Shown here one piece after another: positions 1 to 4,279 of a stretch of 5,460 bases of DNA. This DNA is from Nocardioides sp. GTDB lineage: Bacteria; Actinomycetota; Actinomycetes; Propionibacteriales; Nocardioidaceae. The stretch spans positions 1 through 5,460 of the forward strand of contig JAPSKJ010000171.1 in assembly GCA_031177735.1 (NCBI GenBank). Direction: 5' to 3'. Both the position numbers and the translations under genes were made by a program. The number at the start of each line of letters is the position of its first letter. Within the stretch, counting starts at the first letter, position 1. Below the pieces are notes generated by a model that had not been told where the DNA came from, did no database searches, and was given only the letters and a program-made list of their open reading frames with translations.

Positions 1-1
1 C

Positions 2-208
2 GCGATCACCGAGACGGCCGGCTTCCCGATGGGCCCCTTCGCGCTGCTCGACGTCGTCGGCAACGACGTCTCGCTCGCGATCCAGAGGGAGCTGTTCACC
101 GAGTTCGGCGAGCCCGGCTTCGCGCCCGCCTCGACGCTGGAGGAGAAGGTCGCGGCCGGTGAGCTCGGTCGCAAGACAGGCAGGGGCTTCTACGGCTACG
201 GCGCGTGA
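2..208 (+). CDS. 3-hydroxyacyl-CoA dehydrogenase, C-terminal end (partial)
   Basis: This is the last 68 codons of a gene that begins before the window, ending in TGA. The visible part reads ...ETAGFPMGPFALLDVVGNDV... and ends LGRKTGRGFYGYGA. This is the hallmark of the C-terminal (dimerisation/substrate-side) domain of 3-hydroxyacyl-CoA dehydrogenases, where the GFPMGPF-LLD-VG segment and the closing GRKTGRGFY motif are nearly invariant. Family members oxidise 3-hydroxyacyl-CoA to 3-oxoacyl-CoA with NAD in fatty-acid beta-oxidation, butyrate-type metabolism or phenylacetate degradation. The NAD-binding Rossmann domain lies outside the window, so I cannot tell whether this is a short stand-alone enzyme (FadB2/PaaH type), a two-domain form or part of a larger fusion. 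It is convergent with the next gene, 55 bp away, so the two are not an operon. The family call is firm; the exact substrate is unknown. Confidence 0.9.
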   Translation, partial: AITETAGFPMGPFALLDVVGNDVSLAIQRELFTEFGEPGFAPASTLEEKVAAGELGRKTGRGFYGYGA

Positions 209-250
209 GGACGCCGACAGGCCGGGGACAGCGCGGCCCCCGGCCGCCCA

Positions 251-275
251 GCCGGTCTGAGCCTCAGGCTCCGGC
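251..275. terminator. Hairpin between convergent genes, possible bidirectional terminator
   Basis: GAGCC (259-263) pairs with GGCTC (267-271) around the loop TCA. An outer GCCG (251-254) pairs with CGGC (272-275), leaving a 4-nt bulge at 255-258. It sits where two convergent genes end, and the loop TCA is the reverse-strand gene's TGA stop. There is no T-run on either side, which is common for actinobacterial terminators but makes the call tentative. Confidence 0.35.
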
Positions 276-866
276 GCTCACGGCCGGACGCCAGGGCTTC
301 AGCCACGGCGTCTCCGGGATCCCCTCGGCGGCTGCCACCAGCTCGTACATGGTCGCCCCGTCGACCGCCTCCCGGATGATGTCGGCGTGGCCGGCGTGCC
401 GGGCCAGCTCCTCGATCAGGTGGAGCCACACCCAGCGCACCGACCACGCCTCGACGTCCTGCGGGTTCCACGGCGCCTGCGGGACCGGCACGGGCGTGCT
501 GAGCTCCAGGGTCGCGACGGCGTCCTGGACCTGGCTGCACACCTCGTCGTACGTCGCGAGGGCGGTGAACAGGGTGTCGCGGTCGGTCCACGTGAACTCG
601 TCGGCGCGTTCGGCGTACTGCTCCTCCTGACTGTGCTCCTCGACCGGACGTCCGGGCGCGGCCAGCGCCGAGGCGAGCCAGCCGCGCTGCACGCCGGTCG
701 CGTGCTTGACCAGGACGCCGACCGTGAGCGCGCTCGGCGTCGGGCGAGCGCCGGCCTGCTCGTCGGTGAGGCCGAAGGCCGCGGCACGGAAGGCGTCCTG
801 CTGCTGGCGCAGGAAGCCGGCGATCAAGGTGCGCTCGTCGGTCGCTGGCGGGGCGTGGAAGGGCAT
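264..866 (-). CDS. DinB family protein (DUF664 type), putative metal-binding four-helix bundle
   Basis: A 200-residue protein of the DinB/YfiT-like superfamily, in the DUF664 branch common in actinobacteria. The fold is a four-helix bundle whose three histidines normally hold a divalent metal. Candidate ligands are H55 (LVKHATGVQRGWL), H149, H157 and H160 (LHLIEELARHAGHADIIREAVDG, residues 148-170); the E-ARH-GHAD block is the strongest family signature. Characterised relatives in this superfamily are low-molecular-weight-thiol S-transferases and mycothiol-dependent isomerases, so a thiol-linked detoxification role is possible, but nothing here fixes a substrate. No signal peptide or membrane segment, so cytoplasmic. 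The start at 866 is chosen over an in-frame upstream start at 926 because an AGAGGA ribosome site lies 6 nt before it and because the conserved part begins about residue 10. The gene is divergent from a WYL regulator 104 bp away, which suggests it is that regulator's target. Confidence 0.88.
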   Translation of the reverse strand: MPFHAPPATDERTLIAGFLRQQQDAFRAAAFGLTDEQAGARPTPSALTVGVLVKHATGVQRGWLASALAAPGRPVEEHSQEEQYAERADEFTWTDRDTLFTALATYDEVCSQVQDAVATLELSTPVPVPQAPWNPQDVEAWSVRWVWLHLIEELARHAGHADIIREAVDGATMYELVAAAEGIPETPWLKPWRPAVSAGA

Positions 867-872
867 CGAGGG

Positions 873-879
873 TCCTCTC
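873..879 (-). promoter_or_regulatory. Ribosome binding site of the DinB gene
   Basis: On the reverse strand GAGAGGA lies 6 nt before the ATG at 866. This decides the start in favour of 866 over the longer frame opening at 926. It also means this transcript has a leader, unlike several other genes in the window. Confidence 0.65.
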
Positions 880-929
880 GGTTCGACGGCACGGGGTGTG
901 CCTTCGGTCGAGCCCACTATCTCCACCTA

Positions 930-950
930 AGCGGACCGTTCTTGTCCGCT
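930..950. promoter_or_regulatory. Perfect 7-7-7 inverted repeat, probable operator of the divergent WYL regulator
   Basis: AGCGGAC (930-936) and GTCCGCT (944-950) are exact reverse complements separated by seven bases. The repeat lies in the 104-bp gap between the divergent DinB and WYL genes, 20 bp before the WYL start and 63 bp before the DinB start. A weak reverse -10-like GATAGT (916-921) sits just beyond it on the DinB side, so a bound protein would overlap the upstream half of that promoter. HTH-WYL regulators often act on an adjacent divergent gene, so this is the natural binding site; that link is inference. Confidence 0.6.
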
Positions 951-970
951 GTGTGTGGCACGGTGTGGCC

Positions 971-1942
971 ATGGCGGAGATCGGAACGACGGAGCGCGTG
1001 CTGCGGCTGCTCGCGCTGCTCCAGCAGCGCCCCGTGTGGAGCGGCCCGGAGCTCGCAGACCGACTGGGGGTCACCACGCGGAGCATCCGGCGTGACGTCG
1101 AGCGCCTGCGGGCGCTCGGCTATCCCGTCAACGCGACCCAGGGCGCGGGCGGTGGTTACCAGCTCGGTGCCGGCAAGGCGCTTCCGCCGCTCCTCCTCGA
1201 CGACGACGAGGCGATCGCCACCGCCGTCTCCCTGCGCCTGGCCGCCGGGGGCACCGTCGCCGGCGCCAGCGAGGCCGCCGTGCGCACCCTGGCCAAGCTC
1301 GACCAGGTGCTACCGGCGCGACTGCGCGCGGAGGTGCGCGCGATCCACGACTCGATCGCGACGCTCGACGGCGCCCGCATCGAGGTCGACGCCGACAGCC
1401 TGCTCGCGCTGGCGCGGGCCTGCCGCGACCGGCTCCGCGTGGAGTTCTCCTACGCCGACCGCGCCGGCGCCATCACAGAGCGCCGCGCCGAGCCCTACCA
1501 GCTGGTGGCGACCGGTCGCCGTTGGTACCTGATGGCCTATGACCTCGACCGCGACGACTGGCGCACCTTCCGGCTCGACCGGTTGCACACGTTGCGCACC
1601 ACCACCTGGCAGTTCCGCCGCCGCGAGCACCCCGACCCGGTCGAGTTCGTGCAGCGGGGCGTGTCGACGTCGGCGTACCCCCTCCAGGGCCGGGTGCTGC
1701 TGCACGCGGGTGCCGACCAGGTGCGCGAGCGGGTGAACATCTACGACGGCGTGCTGGAGCCGGTCAGCGAGGACCGCTGCGTCCTCAGCGTCGGCGGCGA
1801 GGACCTGCGCGGCATGGCGCTGCACGTGGCCTGGCTGGGATTCGACTTCACGGTGCTCGACCCGCCCGAGCTCCGCGAGGCGGTCCTCGGGTTGAGCGCG
1901 TGGCTGCGCGCGGCAGGCGAGCGAGTAGGTGAGCCCGCGTAA
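971..1942 (+). CDS. HTH-WYL domain transcriptional regulator (YafY-like)
   Basis: A 323-residue DNA-binding regulator of the usual length and order for actinobacterial WYL proteins. Residues 6-65 form an HTH_11-type winged helix (ELADRLGVTTRSIRRDVERLRALGYPV, then the wing GAGGGYQLG). Residues about 138-212 are the WYL domain, with the name-giving motif as RRWYLMAYD (183-191) followed by WRTFRLDRL. Residues about 238-315 form the C-terminal WCX extension. WYL domains bind ligands, in some proteins nucleic acids; the ligand here is unknown. The ATG at 971 is preferred over an in-frame GTG at 896 because the longer version adds 25 residues with no family similarity and runs across the inverted repeat. 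There is no strong ribosome site before 971. It is divergent from the DinB gene and probably controls that gene and itself. Its TAA stop falls inside the -10 element of the next gene. Confidence 0.92.
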   Translation: MAEIGTTERVLRLLALLQQRPVWSGPELADRLGVTTRSIRRDVERLRALGYPVNATQGAGGGYQLGAGKALPPLLLDDDEAIATAVSLRLAAGGTVAGASEAAVRTLAKLDQVLPARLRAEVRAIHDSIATLDGARIEVDADSLLALARACRDRLRVEFSYADRAGAITERRAEPYQLVATGRRWYLMAYDLDRDDWRTFRLDRLHTLRTTTWQFRRREHPDPVEFVQRGVSTSAYPLQGRVLLHAGADQVRERVNIYDGVLEPVSEDRCVLSVGGEDLRGMALHVAWLGFDFTVLDPPELREAVLGLSAWLRAAGERVGEPA

Positions 1943-1951
1943 TCTGGAGGC
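1940..1951 (+). promoter_or_regulatory. Leaderless -10 element (TAATCT) for the Gly-tail membrane protein
   Basis: TAATCT (1940-1945) matches the actinobacterial TANNNT -10 consensus and is followed by 6 nt and then ATG at 1952, so transcription would begin at or next to the start codon. The TAA stop of the WYL gene is the first three bases of the hexamer. A GGAGG at 1946-1950 looks like a ribosome site but is only 1 nt from the ATG, too close to work. No clear -35 element is visible. Confidence 0.5.
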
Positions 1952-2767
1952 ATGTCGGAGCTCATCCTCGTCCTGGCGATCGTCGCGATCGCGCTCGGAC
2001 TCGTCGTCGTCACGCAACGCACGCAGCGGCGCAAGGCGCTCGAGCGGGCCGAGGCCGACCTGGCCCCCGTGCGGAAGCTCACCTTCGAAGACGTCACCGC
2101 CTTCGGCGAGGACCTCCAGGAGCTCGACCTCGAGCTGGCCGGCCGGCACCTCGACGAGGGTGCCAACGCCGACTACCAGCGGGCGCTCGACGCCTACGAG
2201 GCGGCCAAGCAGGCGGGCGACTCGATGACCGCACCCGACGACGTCCGGCACGTGACCTCGATCATCGAGGACGGTCGCTACGCGATCGCGTGCGTGCGCG
2301 CACGCGTCGCCGGCGAGCCGCTCCCGACGCGGCGCCCGCCGTGCTTCTTCGACCCCCGCCACGGTCTGTCGGTCACCGACGTGCTCTGGGCCCCGCCGGG
2401 CGGTGAGCCGCGCGACGTGCCGGCCTGCGCCCTCGACGCTGAACGGGTCAACGTCGGTGCCGAGCCCGACGCCCGGCAGGTCATGGTCGGTGCCCGGCGG
2501 ATGCCCTACTGGCAGGGCGGTCCGGCCTACCAGCCGTACGCCGCCGGCTACTTCGCCTCCTTCGCGGTGATGAACTGGATGACCATGGGGCTGATGTTCG
2601 GCGCCATGGGCGGCTTCGACGGCTGGGGCGGCGACTCCGGTGGCGACGGCGGTGGCGAGGGTGGCGACTCCGGTGGTGACGGTGGCGGCGACTACGGAGG
2701 CGGCGACGGCGGCGGCGGCGACTGGGGCGGCGGCGACTTCGGCGGCGGGGACTTCGGCGGCTTCTGA
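1952..2767 (+). CDS. Membrane-anchored protein of unknown function with CFFDPRHG segment and Gly/Asp tail
   Basis: A 271-residue protein I cannot assign to a named family. Residues 4-20 are a hydrophobic helix followed by a basic stretch (RTQRRK), which favours a cytoplasmic side after the helix. Residues 28-120 look helical and charged. Residues 131-159 hold CFFDPRHG (131-138), a WAPPGG turn and VPAC (156-159), giving a C-x27-C pair that could bind metal or form a disulfide. Residues 199-221 are a second hydrophobic stretch rich in Met and aromatics. Residues 226-271 are a low-complexity tail of 29 Gly, 9 Asp and 1 Glu with no basic residue. Similar Gly/Asp/aromatic tails end many actinobacterial membrane proteins, including some TPM-domain proteins, but I see no TPM domain. 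It starts 9 nt after the WYL gene stop but appears to have its own leaderless promoter. That it is a real gene is well supported by codon bias and clean flanks; its function is unknown. Confidence 0.8.
   Translation: MSELILVLAIVAIALGLVVVTQRTQRRKALERAEADLAPVRKLTFEDVTAFGEDLQELDLELAGRHLDEGANADYQRALDAYEAAKQAGDSMTAPDDVRHVTSIIEDGRYAIACVRARVAGEPLPTRRPPCFFDPRHGLSVTDVLWAPPGGEPRDVPACALDAERVNVGAEPDARQVMVGARRMPYWQGGPAYQPYAAGYFASFAVMNWMTMGLMFGAMGGFDGWGGDSGGDGGGEGGDSGGDGGGDYGGGDGGGGDWGGGDFGGGDFGGF
2627..2764 (+). repeat. In-frame tandem repeats coding the Gly/Asp tail
   Basis: Two adjacent 33-bp units (2627-2659 and 2660-2692; 28 of 33 bases match by eye) code GGDSGGDGGGE and GGDSGGDGGGD. Overlapping the end, five 15-bp units (2690-2764) code DYGGG, DGGGG, DWGGG, DFGGG and DFGGF. 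Every unit is a whole number of codons, so copy-number change would leave the frame intact. Confidence 0.75.
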
Positions 2768-2811
2768 GCGATCCCGGCGCACATGGTGACCGCGCGACCA
2801 GCCGGCCTCAC

Positions 2812-2823
2812 TAGGCTGCGCCC
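2812..2823 (+). promoter_or_regulatory. Leaderless -10 element (TAGGCT) for the hydrolase gene
   Basis: TAGGCT (2812-2817) matches TANNNT and is followed by 6 nt and the GTG start at 2824. No Shine-Dalgarno sequence lies before that GTG. A weak -35-like TGACCG (2787-2792) is 19 bp upstream. The spacing equals that before 1952 and before the reverse gene starting at 4236, which supports a leaderless start. Confidence 0.5.
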
Positions 2824-3612
2824 GTGACCCAGCCGACTGAGGACCTCCACCGCACTGAGCTCGGGGAGAGCGGCACTCGCATCGTCTTCCTGCACGGCCT
2901 GTTCGGGCAGGGGCGCAACTGGACCACGCTCGGCAAGGCGCTGGCGGACCAGCACCGAGTGCTGCTCCTTGACCTGCCGCACCACGGCCGCTCGCCGCGG
3001 TCCGACCGGTTCGACTACCTCGAGATGGCCGAGCAGGTCGCCGGCGCGCTCGGCGAGGAGCCCGCAACGGTGGTGGGCCACTCGATGGGCGGCAAGGTGG
3101 CCATGGTGCTCGCGCTGAGGCGTCCCGACCTCGTCGAGCGGCTGGTGGTGGCCGACATGTCGCCGGTCGCCTACCCGACCGCGCGCGACTTCACGGTCTA
3201 CACCGCAGCGATGCAGGGGCTGGACCTCGATGCGCTCGAGCGTCGCGAGGATGCCGACGCCGCGTTCGCCGAGGCCGTGCCCGATCCGACGATCCGAGGC
3301 TTCCTGCTGCAGAACCTGCGCCGCGACGGTGACCGCTGGTACTGGCAGCTCAACCTCGACGTGCTCGCGCGCGACCTGGCCGAGATCGGCAGCTGGCCGG
3401 CGGACCGGCTGGCCGACGTCTCGCCGTACGACGGTCCGGTCCTGTGGATCGCAGGGGAGCGGTCCGACTACGTGCGGGACGACTACGAGCCGGCGATGGA
3501 ACGCTGGTTCCCGCGGCATCGCAAGGTGACCGTGAAGGGTGCCGGCCACTGGGTCCACTCGGAGCGACCGGAGGTCTTCCTCGAGGTGCTGCGCCGGTTC
3601 CTCGGCGACTGA
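2824..3612 (+). CDS. Alpha/beta hydrolase, YbfF/ABHD11-like esterase
   Basis: A 262-residue alpha/beta hydrolase of normal length for the YbfF/ABHD11 esterase group, cytoplasmic and without a signal peptide. The oxyanion-side motif is FLHGLFG (residues 22-28). The nucleophile elbow is GHSMGG (85-90) with Ser87, followed by KVAM as in YbfF. The strand ending VVADMSPVAY (108-117) carries Asp111, the position used as catalytic acid in YbfF; Asp215 in the GERSDY segment is the alternative acid position. The base is His242 in GAGHWVHSERP. Family members hydrolyse acyl esters or thioesters, and the natural substrate here is not predictable. The GTG at 2824 is chosen because it sits 6 nt behind a TAGGCT -10 element and gives the expected N-terminus. 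The gene follows the Gly-tail protein by 56 bp and is convergent with the CGNR regulator, so it may be a single-gene unit or partly read through from upstream. Confidence 0.9.
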   Translation: MTQPTEDLHRTELGESGTRIVFLHGLFGQGRNWTTLGKALADQHRVLLLDLPHHGRSPRSDRFDYLEMAEQVAGALGEEPATVVGHSMGGKVAMVLALRRPDLVERLVVADMSPVAYPTARDFTVYTAAMQGLDLDALERREDADAAFAEAVPDPTIRGFLLQNLRRDGDRWYWQLNLDVLARDLAEIGSWPADRLADVSPYDGPVLWIAGERSDYVRDDYEPAMERWFPRHRKVTVKGAGHWVHSERPEVFLEVLRRFLGD

Positions 3613-3670
3613 GCACGAGGCGCTCGCCGCTGCCGTGCGGCTGGCCCAGGACGACCCGCGACGGGCCGAC

Positions 3671-3688
3671 CTGAGCCCGCCGGCTCAG
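3671..3688. terminator. 7-bp hairpin between convergent genes, possible bidirectional terminator
   Basis: CTGAGCC (3671-3677) and GGCTCAG (3682-3688) form a perfect 7-bp stem with a 4-nt CGCC loop. It lies 58 bp after the hydrolase stop and includes the reverse gene's TGA stop in one arm. There is no T-run, so any termination would rely on the GC-rich stem. The remaining 3613-3670 spacer shows no gene. Confidence 0.42.
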
Positions 3689-4236
3689 CTGGCGGCGGAC
3701 TGCCGTGCGCGATAGGCGGCGACCGCGTTGCGGTTGCCGCACGCCGTGGAGCAGAACCGCTTGGACCGGTTGCGCGACAGGTCGAGCACGATGTCGGCGC
3801 AGTCCTCGTCGGCACACACGCCCAGGCGCGACATCTCGTCGGCGCGGATCACATCGACCATCGCCATCGCGGTCTCCACGCAGATCCGGCTGGCCAGCGG
3901 AGCGTCGGGGGTGGTCGCGTGGATGTGCCAGTCGTAGGGCGGGTGCCGCACCAGCTGGGGCACGGCCCGGGCCTCGGCCAGCATGGTGTTGACCAGCGCC
4001 ACCGCCTGGTCGCGCGGGGCGAGCATCACCTCGCGCAGCCGGGGCCGCAGCTCGCGCACGGCCTCGAGCTCCTCGCGCGTGCGGTCGTGGCGGCCGGTGT
4101 AGTCGAACCGCTCGTAGAACGCGTTGAGCTCGGCGACGCTGGTCAGGTCGTCGGCCTCACCCGGCATCCCCGGCAGAGTGTTGACGAGGGTGACCGCGGA
4201 CTGCAGGGCCATCTCGGTGTCATGAGCGAAAACCAC
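3685..4236 (-). CDS. ABATE / CGNR zinc-finger transcriptional regulator
   Basis: A 183-residue protein with the two-part layout of the ABATE/CGNR family of putative stress-response regulators. Residues about 10-130 form the ABATE domain (AVTLVNTLPG near the start, the LRPRLREVM helix, then DWHIHATTPDAPLASRICVETAMAMVDV). Residues 141-170 form the zinc finger, with Cys141, Cys146, Cys162 and Cys166 as C-x4-C-x15-C-x3-C and the eponymous CGNR (166-169), followed by a basic tail. All four cysteines are intact, so it should fold and bind nucleic acid. The GTG at 4236 is favoured because TAACCT stands 6 nt upstream on this strand, giving a leaderless transcript; an in-frame ATG at residue 9 is an alternative. 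It is divergent from an EamA transporter with 38 bp between start codons and shared control sequence, so it probably regulates that transporter and itself. The inducing signal is unknown. Confidence 0.9.
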   Translation of the reverse strand: MVFAHDTEMALQSAVTLVNTLPGMPGEADDLTSVAELNAFYERFDYTGRHDRTREELEAVRELRPRLREVMLAPRDQAVALVNTMLAEARAVPQLVRHPPYDWHIHATTPDAPLASRICVETAMAMVDVIRADEMSRLGVCADEDCADIVLDLSRNRSKRFCSTACGNRNAVAAYRARQSAAS

Positions 4237-4237
4237 G

Positions 4238-4266
4238 TTGACAGGTTACTCCGGCCGACCTATTGT
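4238..4266 (+). promoter_or_regulatory. Consensus sigma-70-type promoter of the EamA transporter
   Basis: TTGACA (4238-4243) is a perfect -35 box, followed by exactly 17 bp and then TATTGT (4261-4266) as the -10 box. The predicted start of transcription is about 4273-4275, at or within two bases of the ATG at 4275, so the transcript should be essentially leaderless. This is the best promoter in the window. Confidence 0.75.
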
Positions 4267-4269
4267 CAT
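4243..4269 (-). promoter_or_regulatory. Leaderless promoter of the CGNR regulator
   Basis: On the reverse strand ATGACA (4269-4264, 5 of 6 to TTGACA) precedes TAACCT (4248-4243) by 15 bp, and the GTG start follows the -10 box by 6 nt. The spacer is shorter than ideal. The elements lie within the same 32 bp as the forward EamA promoter, so polymerase should be able to occupy only one at a time. Confidence 0.5.
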
Positions 4270-4279
4270 GAGTCATGAC
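4265..4279. promoter_or_regulatory. Perfect 15-bp palindrome GTCATGAGTCATGAC, probable operator
   Basis: GTCATGA (4265-4271) and TCATGAC (4273-4279) are exact reverse complements around a single central G. The site covers the end of the EamA -10 box, its transcription start and its start codon, and overlaps the -35 box of the reverse CGNR promoter, so a bound dimer would block both. The divergent CGNR protein is the obvious candidate to bind it, but that is inference. Confidence 0.65.

Noticed and set aside
896..970. An upstream in-frame GTG start for the WYL regulator.
   Set aside because: It adds 25 residues unlike the family and would place the inverted repeat inside the gene; the family N-terminus fits the ATG at 971.
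387..1532. A 381-codon forward open frame spanning the DinB gene and the start of the WYL gene.
   Set aside because: It crosses a divergent promoter region and two conserved genes in the wrong frame; its sequence is Arg/Ser/Pro-rich and without family similarity.
1946..1950. GGAGG before the ATG at 1952 as a ribosome binding site.
   Set aside because: Only 1 nt separates it from the start codon, too close for normal use, and no later in-frame start gives suitable spacing without losing the membrane helix.
1310..3067. A 585-codon open frame on the reverse strand.
   Set aside because: It lies antisense across three well-supported genes, has no recognisable domain and has the Arg/Ala/Gly-rich composition expected from the complement of GC-rich coding DNA.
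3617..3715. A short forward stretch after the hydrolase stop that reads as EALAAAVRLAQDDPRRADL, resembling a helical peptide.
   Set aside because: It has no convincing start or ribosome site, runs into the 3' end of the reverse CGNR gene and stops there at a TAG. It is too short to separate from chance in GC-rich DNA, though it could be a small gene remnant.
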